A stretch of DNA of 64,000 nucleotides from Mucidula mucida (lineage: Eukaryota; Basidiomycota; Agaricomycetes; Agaricales; Physalacriaceae), in contig JADNYV010000014.1 of assembly GCA_015501055.1 (NCBI GenBank), positions 186,001-250,000 on the forward strand, written 5' to 3'. Below the pieces are notes generated by a model. It worked only from the letters and a program-made list of their open reading frames with translations. It was not told where the DNA came from and did no database searches. Each line of letters opens with the position of its first letter. Within the stretch, counting starts at the first letter, position 1. Position numbers and translations under genes: made by a program. Shown piece after piece: positions 11,019 through 22,783 of this stretch.

Positions 11019-12320
11019 ATGTCGGATACTGGATACGCGATTCTAGGTGCTGGTATCTTCGCCACTGAGGGTAAGCATTCCGTTCGCCTTGTGTACAAGT
11101 TCCTTACACGGAAATGTCGCAGCTTATCTTCCTGCTTTGTCTTCCCTCCAAGGCATAACACTCAAAGCCGTCTATTCTCGCTCGCTCTCAACCGCAGAAG
11201 CCTTCTCGAGCTCGCCTCTAATTTCTAGTAAGCCGGTGGTCTATCACGATGGACCCGATGGTGCCGGAGGACTAGACGCGCTCCTCGCCCGATCGGATAT
11301 CTCGGCTGTTCTAGTGGTCCTGCCAATTCCGCTGCAGCCATCGGTCGTGCTCAAGGCCCTCGCTGCGGGAAAGCACGTCCTCAGCGAGAAACCTATAGCG
11401 AAAGATGTCGCGACGGGAGTAGCTACGATCAAAGAATACAGGGAGAAATACGCTGGAAAGGACCTAGTGTGGCGCGTCGCGGAGAACTTTGAAGCCGAGC
11501 CTGCGTTCCGAAGGGTTGGCAAGTTAGTCACGGATGGTAGGTTGGGGGATATTACTGGCTTTAGGGCAGCGGCGTGGAACTTTGTGGGGAAGGATTCAAA
11601 GTACTACAAAACCCCGTGGAGAACTGTTCCTGAGGTATGCGGTCCTTGATAATGCATCGCCCATACTGATCGTATTGATAGTATCAAGGCGGTTTCTTGG
11701 TATGTTGAACTCACTCTTTACGAAACGGATTTGGCTGATTCTCTGATATAGCTAGATGGTGGCGTGGTGAGTTGCTCAATGTGACTTTGCCATCACTCGT
11801 TCTAAAAAACTTTCAGCACACGGTTGCAGCAATCCGCACAATGCTCCCCAAGACGCCCATCGAGCATGTATCTTCCTTCGCCTCTCTCATCAAGTCCCAC
11901 CTGCTTCCTCACGACACTATTACGGTCATCGCACGCGGAACTTCGACTCCCAATACCCAATTCCAAGGCACCCTAGACATGACCTTTGGCTTCCCAACGA
12001 AATCCCACCCCGAATCTGGTTACACTATCATCGGCACTAAGGGATGGGTCAGAGTCACTTCTGAAAACAGCATCTACACGGTGAAGTCGCACTTCTTAAT
12101 CAAGGATGGTGAAGACTATGAGGAGGCGGACGAGGTTGTACAGGAAGAGGGCCGTGGCGTGGCAGTTGAACTCAAGAGTTTCTTTGGTGCTATCACGGGT
12201 ACGGATGATGGACTAGGGCTAGGAGATCCGAAAGGCGCTTTGCTGGATGTCGCATTCATTCAGGCTGCGCTGGAGAGTAATGGAGCATTGGTGGACTTGA
12301 ACGCCCTAGTAGGTTTGTGA
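11019..12320 (+). CDS. Gfo/Idh/MocA family oxidoreductase
   Basis: Five exons (11019-11070, 11123-11634, 11682-11699, 11752-11766, 11817-12320) give 366 residues. The N-terminal Rossmann motif (ILGAGIFATE) and the family EKP signature (SEKPIAKD) are clear. The catalytic-region text LDGGVH is followed by the C-terminal alpha/beta domain. Family members oxidise or reduce sugars and related substrates with NAD(P); the substrate here cannot be told. Exons three and four are only 18 and 15 bases and encode YQGGFL and LDGGV, so correct recognition of two microexons is needed to complete the active site. The ATG has a good context (CCACCATCATG). No frame problem is seen. Confidence 0.9.
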
Positions 12321-12527
12321 AAGATTACGAAAACGCAGTTGTAAATCATGTACATGTATCTGAATTTAAAAGCTTGTAACACTGGCGAGGTGAAGGTCTT
12401 TTGCGACGCCACATCTACCTTTGTCGAGTCCCTGGGCTGTTTTGAACATGTCGACAATGTTTTCGCCATCTTCGTCAATCCTGCATGTTTACGAATTATT
12501 TTGGTGGAATTGACAACTACGGAGATC

Positions 12528-13518
12528 TTACCATTTCACTGGATGTGCGCGTTTCTCGAGGATTGTCTTGACCGTTTGCCAAGAAAACCGAACAAGCTTT
12601 GGGAACCCGAAGACAGGACTCACAGCGGCTTGGAGCCAGTCTTTCGTGTTTGGGTCTACGACGCGTCAATAATACGTGTAAGTCGAAGTCATGGAGTAAA
12701 TTCACCCGATGGATATCCAGAGCCCAAGCCCGCTGCTGGAGGGGTATAGTCTGCTTCTTCGAAGCACCACGTCTCTATGCAGACGTCTCTGGTCTTCTTC
12801 GCAGCAACACTAGCGGCACCGACAATCTTGTACTTGGCGTCCGCTTTGGTCTCCACGGTGATCTTGATACCGGGAAATAATTTCGTGAGGTACTCGCCGT
12901 AGTCTTTGGTTGAGCCTAAGGCGTCGACATATATCTAACTGGACGTCAAATGAGTGACGCAGCAGTTTGCGCATAACTTACTTCCGAAAGATTTATCCCT
13001 TTGTCTAGAACTTCACGAATGAGTAGGATAGTGGCCTCCTTGGACTGCTGATTGAGATTGATCGGTGTACCCTTGAGCATGCCAGCTGAAATATCCTGGG
13101 GACTAGGGACTTCTCAGTAGCCGTTGGGTTTTTATGTGAGAACCGACCTTAACACGCGCACAGCCCAAGCCAAGTTCTCTGAATGAGAACTCAGCGTTTC
13201 GTATAGAGTACTGCGCGTGTCGGCACTCAATTGCTTTGAATCTTAAGAGATGATAAGACTGAGATGATTGAGGTGGTTTCGCGTCGTACCATTAAATCCC
13301 AGTTCTCCGAGTTCGTCCTGCCATGACGCAGGGCAATAGGCTACACCATAAACAAGTGGTCCGAGAACAGGACCACGGCCAGCCTCATCGACACCGAGAA
13401 TGTATGGTCCTGAGGCGGTCGGAAGTGCAGAGTGGTAGGTGTACGAGGCAGTGATGGGAGTAGACGGGCCGGGAGTGGAGGGAAAGGCCTCAGAATCTGA
13501 CATTGTGGTGTGAAGCAA
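12528..13518 (-). CDS. RNH201: Ribonuclease H2 catalytic subunit (RNase HII family)
   Basis: Five exons (13518-13290, 13241-13148, 13102-12982, 12934-12706, 12655-12528) give 266 residues, or 261 if the second ATG at 13503 is used. The motif [17 protein letters not shown] carries the DE catalytic pair, DSKQLS follows, a third acidic residue lies in VYVDALG and the last in [20 protein letters not shown] and the FSW block are typical of eukaryotic RNase H2A. The enzyme cleaves the RNA strand of RNA-DNA hybrids and removes single ribonucleotides from DNA, working in the nucleus with two smaller subunits. The gene is head to head with the RhoGEF gene, with about 110 bases between start codons. 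Intact and in frame. Confidence 0.95.
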
Positions 13519-13627
13519 AGAGCGCGTTATTTACGTGTTGTTTGGCGCCAGCAATGCCACGGGCTTTCCGGGCCGCATCACCGTGTTACCCTTGACCGTG
13601 AACCGCATTCTCTGAACCTGCTTTCAT
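13519..13627. promoter_or_regulatory. Short shared promoter region between RNH201 and the RhoGEF gene
   Basis: Only 109 bases separate the outermost start codons of two divergent genes, so both promoters and both 5' UTRs must fit here or overlap the neighbouring coding sequence. No TATA box is evident, in keeping with housekeeping genes. The bidirectional function is inferred from layout. Confidence 0.55.
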
Positions 13628-16600
13628 ATGTACCATCAACACTCACGACCGCGCGTCGCCATTCCAAACGGTGCCCGACAGCCTATTAACCCAAGCCCTT
13701 CGGCATATTCACCCTACAACTTCGAGCTGACCCCCGCTACCCAGCCAGAACAGGAGTACTATTTGGCAAATCCATGGGACGGCATCGCTTTACCCAATGC
13801 CTACGGGGAGCGGCCTAGGACCCAGTCGATGGTCAATCCAAGACGATCTCCTAGTCCCAGTAGAGCCAGTACAGTCGCTGCAACTGGCTATGTACCCCCA
13901 ATTGCGTTCCCTGAGCCGCAAGTATATCGGTCTGCGTCCACTAGGGCGCCGAACTCGACGCTGGCACCTTCACGTCCTTCAATGACCCACCGACACAGTA
14001 AGAGTGACATGGACCCGGATTACCTTCGAATGCAGCGCGCCCCCTCCAATTTGTCACTGGCTTCGTCATACTATCCCGAGGACAGTGACCACTACGCCTC
14101 TGGGTCTGCTGATGTATGTTGAGCAGCTTCTCCCGACCAATCACTGATGTCATTTATTAGTCTCACGGGGACGTTGACTCTGTGGCAAGAGAATTGTCCG
14201 CACAGTCCCTGGAATCTGAGGAGGGTATACGCCAGTTCCAGGCCGGCAAGTTGTCAGAAAACGAACAAGAATGGCATCGTCTTGTGCCCGCAGAAGCTAG
14301 GGATGCGCTTGGAAAGCAAGAAGTTCAAAGGCAATCTGTGATGTTCGAGGTCTGCAAATCAGAACGTGATTATGTTGCTGATTTGGAGGCCGTTCAAGAT
14401 GTGCGTACAGCTATGACTATCCGCCAAACGTTCTAAAGTTGCCCACAGGTTTTCATAACCCCCCTAATGAACGCATCGCCTCCCATTATCAGCGAGCAAC
14501 TACTTCCCGGATTCATATCGGAGGTCTTTGGAAATCTATACCAAATATTGGTTCACCACCAACGCATTCTCGCGGCCCTCTTCAATCGTCAACGAGAGCA
14601 GCACCCATTCGTCATCACTATATCCGACATCATCCTTGATGCTACACTCAAGGCCGACTATCGTTCTTCCTACGAAACATACATTAAACACTACCCAATT
14701 GCAGAGTCTCACCACCGCAAGGAGCTGAGGCGGAATGAAATGTACAAAGCCTTCATCCAGTCTGTGTCCTCAGACCCTCGAATACGGAAACGGGATCTGA
14801 TAACGTTTTTATCACGACCAGTAACGAGATTACCCCGACTTAACCTGTTGCTTGAACAGATCCTCAAACTCACCGATAAAGAGTCCGAGCATCCGGACTT
14901 GGAAAGCTTGCCTGTGAGCTTGGACATTTTGAGGTCTTGCATAAAGAGCACACAACCTGGCATCGAAGCCGCCGAAGCAAAAGTCAAGTTTTGGGCGTTA
15001 TGTGAGGGGCTTGTATACCAGAAGGGCGAGATCATTGTCAGAGCGGTTTCTATCTCTTTCCCTTTCTGCTCTCTGACACCTATTAGGACATGGATCTCTA
15101 TGACGATAGTAGAACACTCATATATACCGGGCCCGTAGCTCGAAGAATCCGTTCCTCGACATCTGGGTCGACTTGGAACGACTTGGCCTTGGCCCTCTTA
15201 GACAACTTCAGTACGACTCCCGTCTAGCCATTAACTGAATGATCTAATGTTACACTAGTCCTCATGACTCGGGAAGAGACTAAAGCTAACGGTATGGTCA
15301 AGAGGTACATCATGTCCCGTGTAAGTGTTTTTTGGCTTTCAACATTCTCTTTTACCATCAAACTCAATAGCCAATACCGCTTTCCTTCCTCCGTCTCGCT
15401 TCCTTCAACGACCCACCTGAAAATCGAAAGGTGTACAATAAGGAAGGCTCAGTACTGGGCCTCCGATACCATAATGAACCGGTTTACCCGTTTACGATAT
15501 ACCATGCCTCTAGCAAGGCGAGCAAGAGGTATACCCTATTTGTGACCAGTGATGCAGTCCGAAAGAAATGGCATAATGCCCTTGTAGACGCCATAGCCGT
15601 TCATAAAGCGCGGCAGGACGGCAACATGGTGGGTTTTCCGCTCCAGTTCGCAGCCATCACGACCAACAATTTACTAGTTCTTCGACCCACGCACCTTGAC
15701 GGATGGCTTCTTCAGAACCATTGGGTCGAGGCTTAATCAAACCTCAACATCTAAATTGACCGGAAAAATCAGCAGCGCTGTGTCCTTCGGTTAGTACCTA
15801 TGCGTAATTCTAACCCCGAAGACTGTAAGTATTGACCATTGTTTTACTAGTAAGTGGAGGACGCCCATATGTCGCGGTGGGTTGTACTTCTGGTATCTTT
15901 GTATCGCCTCGCGGTCGGGAAGGTGATAGAACTCTACCACTCATTCTACGTCTTATGCTAATCCTTCTCAGAGTTTACAAAAGTGTTGAATCACATCAGT
16001 CCTCTCGCCCTAGCGGCCGTGCAGACCTACAAAGACAAGATCTTTAACAAATTTATCATTCACCACGAGTCGTCGCTCATTTCGTACTCGCTTGATCTCA
16101 TCGTGCGTGTAAGCCAAGGACAGGCGGATGTCAAGCTTCTCAACGCTTCGATGGAGAAAATAGCTGGTCAGCTCAATAGTGTGGTGTTCTTTAAACATAC
16201 ACATGTTGGTTCGCGGGTTCTGAGTAGGTCACTTGTTGACCAGCAAACGAGAGATAATGAATTTTTTCCTTTAGTCATCTACGCGTCCAAGAAGACCTTC
16301 CAGGTCTCGTTAAACCTGCAGGTGCTCGAAGTCGTGGATATCTCAGAAGCTGCGATGTCTCCCAAGCGAGGATCGAAGGCCTTGCAGACGCCTTCTTTCC
16401 GACCTTTTGGCGATGTGGGTAAGCTAAGTTGCATTTCGAATCAATACTGAGAAACGATTTCAGCCGGGTTATGTACCCAAGGACGCATACGACGTTACCA
16501 CGCTGGTAAAAACGATTGGTATCTGTACCAGTGACGGGATTGTCATCGTGGACCCGACTAAGTATGACCTTCCTCTTTCCTCTTTCCCCTTGCCATGTTC

Positions 16601-17187
16601 ATCTTATTCATATCACAGCATTGCAAAATCCGCTACTAATGTCGTGCCTGACCTATCAGGCTCTTCATCCTCCAACATGCCAATGGCGAGCTTAAAGTCC
16701 AAATTAGATGGCGCGAAGCCGCTTGGTCTCGTTCGAATGGAGGCGGATCAGTTGCTCGTTGTTTATGACAGTACGTTTTCTTGATTCTTTCCTATCACAC
16801 TGTGCTCAAAAACTTGAAGCGATTGGCTTCTACATTGACCGACACGGTCTACCAGGAAGAAATTGTGGATACATAAAATGGGAGACGCATGCCACGTCTT
16901 TTGCACATCGAGGCAATCATGTTTTGTTGTTCTCTGATGAGTTTGTGGAGATACGGCAAATATCTACGGGACGGCTGGAGCAAGTCATTGAAGGACAGTC
17001 GATACGACTTCTATACTCAGGGCCTGCAGCGAATTCTGATGACCCGATACTGTTTGCTATGAAGGGTAATAAGGACGATCGAGCTGGCGTGAGTGACAAA
17101 CTCTGCGAGCTGGTGGAGACGTCGGAAATCAATACTGCTCAACCGTCTACTCCTACGTTAGGACTATGGGACGAATGGGACATGTAA
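13628..17187 (+). CDS. Rho1-type guanine nucleotide exchange factor (DH-PH-CNH)
   Basis: A multi-exon gene. The N-terminus is Ser/Pro-rich and low complexity (13628-14120). A Dbl-homology domain follows (about 14340-15050), with the SERDYVADLEAV start, an ITPL turn, and the conserved FLSRPVTRLPRLNLLLEQILK helix broken across the long exon. A PH domain follows (about 15090-15620; LMTREETK, KRYTLFVTSDAVRKKW), then a citron/NIK homology domain (about 15850-17050; VGCTSGIFV, NHISPLALAAVQ, VSFEW-like end). This order matches yeast ROM1/ROM2 and fission yeast Rgf proteins, which activate Rho1 for cell-wall synthesis and polarity. No DEP domain was found. The stop after GLWDEWDM lies at 17185-17187. 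Not every small intron in the PH region was resolved to the base. Confidence 0.9.
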
Positions 17188-17290
17188 ATGGTGTTTATAT
17201 CGTATTTATACCTATGCTATCATAAGAAGTAATTCAATGCTATTGTAACAGAACGATGACGCATACCTTTTTCCTCTCTCTCTGACCACG

Positions 17291-18576
17291 ATGGCTCCCG
17301 TGCGAGTCCGCGGACCCAACGGGATCTCGACGATCCAAGTCGACCTGAACAGCGAGACGTACACTGTGCATGATCTGCAGCAAGAAATCCGCAAAGCCAC
17401 TGACATACTCCCGTCCCGTCAAATCCGTACGCCGCCCTTCCGTCCCGGCTTGCGACGTTTACATAGAGCAGCGTCTTCTAGTGAAATGTGGATATCCGCC
17501 GAGGAGCTTGACGCTCATACCGGAGCTGCCGATATCGAGCTTGGGGCTGACGCCGGGGGACCAGATCATTGTGAATGATGACCCGAGTCGTGCGCCGCCA
17601 CCACCTGCACCTGCACCGGCGCCGGCTGTGATACCGAGATCTACTGCTGCACCGACGACGTCGGCCGCCCCAGAACACGTCCCGACAGACGGCAGTTTCC
17701 TCGTCCACCGGGTGCGCCACGCCGTATTCAGACGCGTACATAATACCTAACTCGCCCCATTTCTGTAGGTAGTCCCAGACGACAACGCGTGCCTATTCTC
17801 ATCCGTGGCGCTCATCTTCGAGCAGGACATATCCAAGGCCGCCAAGATGCGACAAAGTGCGCGAACAATCCATTTCATTCAACTACATACTTGGCTGATC
17901 GTCGAAAACAAGTCGTGGCTGACGGCATCCGCAAGGATCCAGAGACGTACAATGAGGCCATTCTCGGGTGCGTCTCTCTCCCCCTTTCCCTTTTCGCACA
18001 AATTAATCACTGGTATCTCGCAGGCGGCCGGTTGAGGACTACATCTCCACGATCCTCAAGCCGTCTACGTGGGGCGGCGCCATCGAGCTGGGCATCCTCG
18101 CGGCGTACTATTCTACAGAGATCGCATCGATTGACGTGGAGACTGGACGGATAGACCACTTTGCCCCAGGCGCCGCCGACAGCGGGATGCGGTGTCTCGT
18201 TGTCTACTCTGGGATACACTACGACGCTGCTACGCTCGCGCCGATGGCGGACGCGCCTGATGAATGGCATCAGACTGTGTTCCCTGTTGTATGTCCTTGG
18301 TCTGATTCCTGTAAAATGCTGATGGTGTTAGAAATCCCGAGGAGACGACGACAGCGTGTTGATCGCTGCTAAACAGCTGGCGGACAAGTTGAGAGCGAAG
18401 AGAGCGTATACTAATACGTCGACGTTTACGCTCAAGTGTGAAGTGAGTTTCCGCTTTTGAAGCGTGATGTTTTCGACTAATGTCTGTGATAGCAATGTGG
18501 CAAAGGCTTGACTGGGGAAAAGGAAGCAACACAGCACGCAAAGGAGACTGGACATACTAATTTCGGTGAATATTAG
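17291..18576 (+). CDS. OTU1: OTU1/YOD1-type ubiquitin thioesterase
   Basis: Several exons splice in frame. The N-terminal UBX-like ubiquitin fold (VRVRGPNGISTIQVDL to GDQIIV) is followed by a Pro/Ala-rich linker. The OTU protease core starts with the catalytic text VPDDNACLF (Asp and Cys) and carries the histidine in VVYSGIHYDAATL. A C-terminal C2H2 finger (CEQCGKGLTGEKEATQH then TGH) closes the protein, exactly the OTU1/YOD1 plan. The enzyme trims ubiquitin chains from substrates bound to Cdc48/p97, including ERAD clients. The start lies 104 bases after the RhoGEF stop. Its stop codon (18574-18576) is one base away from the stop of the convergent AP endonuclease gene. Confidence 0.93.
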
Positions 18577-18577
18577 A

Positions 18578-19909
18578 CTACAACTGTCCATCGATTTCCA
18601 TAACGAGTGGACAATGGTCTGACGCGCCCCAAATCTCACTCCGTATTTCGCACTGCATCTACCTTGAGCTTATAATTCGGGGCTAATGATAGATGTACTC
18701 ACCATTTTGACGCGATCAACCAGACGCTCACTGAGAACAACTGACCGTCTCCAGATGAACAACCAGGCAAGAGTCAAATTCAACAACTCACAAAAGTCTA
18801 ATCTCCATCCGATGCCTTTATATCTGCAATTGAACCGGTACGACCAATATGTGTAGTGCTTGTCGTCTGGGTGCAGCTTGCGCCAGACATCGACAAACTT
18901 GTGTTCTGCGTCTGCTTCCTCCGATGGATTCAGTATTTCCTTAAAGGCCGTCGTCTCAGCCTCCGTGTACCCAGCCGTCTTGTTCCAGTTGGTCTTGGCA
19001 TTGGCAAGATCTGAATCATCGTTCTAAGGCGTTTGTTTTGGCGGGAGAACGCGTACCTATTTCGGTGGGCGCGACATTGAGATCGCCGGTCCACATTACG
19101 GGTTTCTTCTTGTCCAGGTCGCGAATGTACCGCGTAAAATGAACGTTCCACTCTTTCTTGACGTCCAGGGTCTAGCATGCATGAATGAATGAGGCAAACC
19201 CAAATGAAGATTTAGACAGTGATTATACCTTCAAGCCGGCGCCGGCGTTTGGTACATAGGTCGCGACGAGGTAGCAGCTAGGGAATTCTAGCGTGACTAT
19301 ACGCCCTTTTACTAGAGACGGATCTGGATGGCCAGGAAGTGTCTTGTCCACCGAGATGGGTTCGTGCTTGGATAGGATAGCGGTTCCCGCTACATTATGT
19401 AGTTTAGCGTGGCGATGATGACTACGGCGGCGGCCTCACAGTACGTCTTTGTCGCTGATATCGCCCAGTAGCAATGCGGGAATCGGGCCTTGAGCGCGGG
19501 ATCAACGGGCTCATTGTTGACCTGTCCTTGTTGTCATTACGAGGCCGAACAAAAAAAAAAAGGATGAAGAGACGCACTTTGGTTTCTGTCAAGACGAGCA
19601 CGTCGGGGTCCTCTGCTTCGACGTAGAATTTGAATCCCTAAGCATCCTCAGTACGCTCATAACCCACAGAGATTCCGATAAGCAACACACCTTTTTCTGA
19701 CTCGCGGCGAGACCACATATATTCCACGCGGCTATGCGCAGCGCGCCGTCCGTCTTTGCGGGGAACGAGATGCTCACGGGGAGCGTTTTGTTGTTTGGCT
19801 GCCCGTTCGCCGGCGTGAATTCACCCGTCTTGGCCCGCTTGGAGCTGCTGGCGTCGTCCTCACTCGCTTTGCGTTTAGTGGAACCGCTGCTAGCGCGCTT
19901 GGGTGGCAT
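18578..19909 (-). CDS. AP endonuclease, exonuclease III / APE1 family
   Basis: A spliced gene beginning with a basic nuclear-type N-terminus ([19 protein letters not shown]). The exo III core follows with all key motifs: Asn in [10 protein letters not shown], Glu in LVLTETK, Tyr in [11 protein letters not shown], Asp/Asn in [11 protein letters not shown], and Asp-His in [12 protein letters not shown]. Enzymes of this family cut DNA 5' to abasic sites in base excision repair. The ATG at 19909 is preferred because it follows an in-frame leader without domain content; an upstream ATG at 20173 would add about 88 residues and could provide a mitochondrial form. The stop (18578-18580) nearly touches the OTU1 stop. 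No frame break is seen. Confidence 0.92.
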
Positions 19910-20459
19910 CGTGATGGTAGGACGCAGGAAGGCTAGGGTCGGGTCGCGTCTGAGGCGCGTCAAAACGCGTGGTACTGTCAATATATTTTTACTTGGACAA
20001 TATATGTAAATTGTAGGTAGGGTCTGACGCCCACGTCGCCACAGTAAAAAGGCTAGCGAGCTCTTATACCCAGCCGATATCCCTCTGCGCTGTACCTGAA
20101 TCGCCCCATCCCACGTCTTGTTTTTGGCGCAAGCAGGGCACTGTCTAAAAGGTTGCGACAAGGAGACACCCATGAAAAAATCGAGCTTTTATTTGAGGAG
20201 CTATTTGGTTGTGCTTGGTAGTGACTTGTGTGAACCGGCATTCGGCATCTAGTATGAGTGATGTTCGCAGAAACCATCAGGAATTTAGGAAATAGACGCT
20301 AATGACAAGAAGAATCAACTCTACATAAATGTGTTGAAGGTGCTAAAATTCCGCAATATACGCCCAATTTGGCAATCCTGACCGCCAAAGCATCATACCA
20401 AAGTCCTCGTTGAAAAAGACGACAAGCCGGAGTATCTCAGCATGCGAGTAATTCGCCAC

Positions 20460-20960
20460 CTAGCCATTCAAGTCAGGTGGAAGTGCCCCAATTTCTGGTG
20501 CAGGTTCCAAGGCAGTAACAATTGTGCCGTCAATGTTCCGAATCGCATTCGCTAGTACATGTCCAGAACCAGCAACCTGTAAAACAACGCTGAGAGCCAG
20601 AAGAACAATTAGTTGCACCTATGAAAAAGGCTAACCGTTTTGCGTAGAGCCGAGTACGGATTGGGTTGCTGGACACGCGAATTTCGGGAGACAAGGTGCC
20701 TATGGCGTTATTGCTGCGTACCGTATCGGAAATGTCTTTGATAGTTCGCGAGATGTCGACAAGAGTTTCTTGGCCAAGTGCGCAGACGAGTTTGAGCCAA
20801 TATTATCAGCGTCCAGAAGCAGTGACAGTAGCATCTTGGCCCGCCTATGACGAGGGCATGAGTGGTTCCTTTATTTAATCCAAGAGACTGTACGTACCTC
20901 AGAAGTTTGGACAACAGCATGAGTAGCGTGTTGGACGTGGAGACTGGGAATATCGGACAT
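20460..20960 (-). pseudogene. Small conserved-looking gene with in-frame stops
   Basis: The reading starts MSDIPSLHVQHATHAVVQTSE. It has a plausible intron after this and another before VAGSGHVLANAIRNIDGTIV, and ends at ALPPDLNG. Between them one frame reads AGQDATVTASGR, then two consecutive stops (TGA TAA at 20803-20808), then LKLVCALGQETLVDISRTIKDIS without a frame change. I do not recognise a domain. Either the gene is broken by the two stops or a splice pattern that avoids them was missed, though no suitable acceptor is visible just downstream of the stops. No function is proposed. Confidence 0.4.
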
Positions 20961-21133
20961 GGTGATTGGGATACAAGAATCACGGCCACATGAGAGTCAC
21001 GTTACGGACGGATGCAATCATGTTCCATTGCCTCGACGATCGACGACGATACCTGGACACACTTTCACTGGGTATGAAGGAAGACCAAATTTTGACGTCT
21101 CGGAGGAATTCGGACAATGTTGGATTGGAGGCT

Positions 21134-21279
21134 TGCCTCAATTTGGACGAAAACTATGCTCTCTGAGACCATGCCATTCAAAAATTCAGACAAACACTAG
21201 GGCTACAGGCCAAAAATTGGTTCGGACATGAAGTGGGTAAGATAGGTAAATTCCAGGACGACTTTTAGTAGCAGTCCTG
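21134..21279 (+). repeat. Diverged right end of the 6.5-kb transposon family
   Basis: This stretch aligns without large gaps to the right end of the element at 31351-37896. Shared text includes CTCTGAGACCATGCC, ACAGGCCAAAAAT, GGTTCGGACAT and the TIR-proximal AGGACGAC..TAGTAGCA. Similarity is high by eye but there are many substitutions, and the outermost inverted repeat is eroded. No matching left end was found next to it, so it is a truncated relic or the end of a deleted copy. Confidence 0.72.
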
Positions 21280-21294
21280 AACTAGAAAACAATA

Positions 21295-22729
21295 TCAAAC
21301 GCCCTCAAACCACGGATCCTTGAGCAATTCTTCCGCGCTTGCGCGCTTGTCTGCGTCAATGCGCAATGCCCGATTTATTAAAGCCGCTGCAGGCGCGATA
21401 AGTTCGTCCTGACCCTCAAAGTGTTTGCTGCATTCCAAGCAATATGCGACGGATCTGTCAGGAATAGCCAATGAACCTTTGAAACGGCCTAACGAATATG
21501 TGAGTCTAACGTTTCCAGAGAAGTCCAAACATTCTGACCATCGGCCTCAAAGAACTCCAATGCCTTGGAACATTTCTTGAGGTAATCTGGTTCATACCTG
21601 TCACCGGTAACAGTAGCCATCTGCCATAGCATATAGCCGGACTCGGAGAGATGCATGTCCTCATTCGCTTCGTAGAAGAAAAGTGACCTCCCAGTAAGCA
21701 GTTCGAAAACCTGGGATGTTACATGTCCCGATGCTACTTCCTTGAGGCGAAGAATTAATTGAACTCACCTGACAACCAAACACCCAAATATCAGCTGGTT
21801 TATCCCACCCAGCACTCAAGAAAACCTCGGGAGGGCGGAATGCAAGAACAGTGATCAAGTGGTGTGGGTGTAACTCCGAGTGTTGCGCTGCAATGCATCA
21901 GAATACAGCCAAAGGAGAAGTGACGACCAACCGGAGCCAAAGTCAGCAAGCACATACGTAGCTTTCGCGGCGTCCTGAATGGATATGGGCGGAAAAGGTT
22001 GAGACATGGCAGATTGGACGATGCCCTCTTCCGACATTTCCGGGTCGTGACGTCGAGCTGGATTCCCAACTAAAAAGTCCTCTATGTCTTGATCTGTGAC
22101 GCCCGTGTCAATGAATATGTTATCCCGCTTGATATTGGTATGGACAATTTGATGGGCATGAGCATAAGCAAGACCACGCAACGTGTGCAGCAGAACACAT
22201 TTGATGATGGGAAGAGGGAGGTGTTGCCTGGCGCGCACAAAGGGTACAAGAAGGACCCAAAGTCACCACTGTAGATGGGGTACAAGGCAGATGTGGTCGC
22301 CCTCAGCCGCACTGTCACCGGAAGGTCAAAGACTTCCAAAAGACGCACACAGTGCGGGGTAGACGTCCCTGCTCCCAAAATGTGCAACGCTTCAGGCTCC
22401 CAACCTATGCCCTTTCGACACAACCTGGTCCAAAAGCCCGTCAACACCTTGACGGCAACGAATTTGGTGGCTAGAGTGTCCCGAGCGAGCCAGGTGCTCG
22501 AGTGCATACCCCAACCTAGTTTGCGTTCGATGGTATACCTCTCATTTGGACCTATCTTCTGCCCAAAATCTAGCCGTGCCCAGCCGCAGTCTTGCGCCGC
22601 AGGCATGCCCAATGGCTCAGACGCGAAGCTGTAGTCAACAAAAGTCTCGCCATTAGGACCAACGGAAAAATGCTGGTTGGTGACTCCAGAGGGGACTGAC
22701 ATCACTGAGCAGAGGTTGAATTGAAGCAA
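21295..22729 (-). pseudogene. SRPK-like protein kinase, probably inactive
   Basis: Kinase landmarks appear in order: a glycine loop region (LGWGMHSSTWLARD), VAVKVL with the ATP lysine, WEPEALHIL, a catalytic loop reading VHTNIKRDNIF, VLADFG for the magnesium site, a PPEV segment and a C-terminal lobe ending LKDPWFEGV. This matches the fungal SRPK-like expansion, related to kinases of SR splicing factors. Two things argue against activity. The catalytic Asp of HTD/HRD is Asn (codon AAT in HTN), and between 22215 and 22295 the reading must change frame to keep family sequence, while the unshifted frame meets a TGA. The two shifts sum to three bases, so the flanking parts share one frame. The start is either 22729 or the ATG at 22702. 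Confidence 0.68.
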
Positions 22730-22783
22730 ATGATTGAGTAAAGATTCGCCAACGCAGCTGATGATAGTGCTTGAGGAACATGC

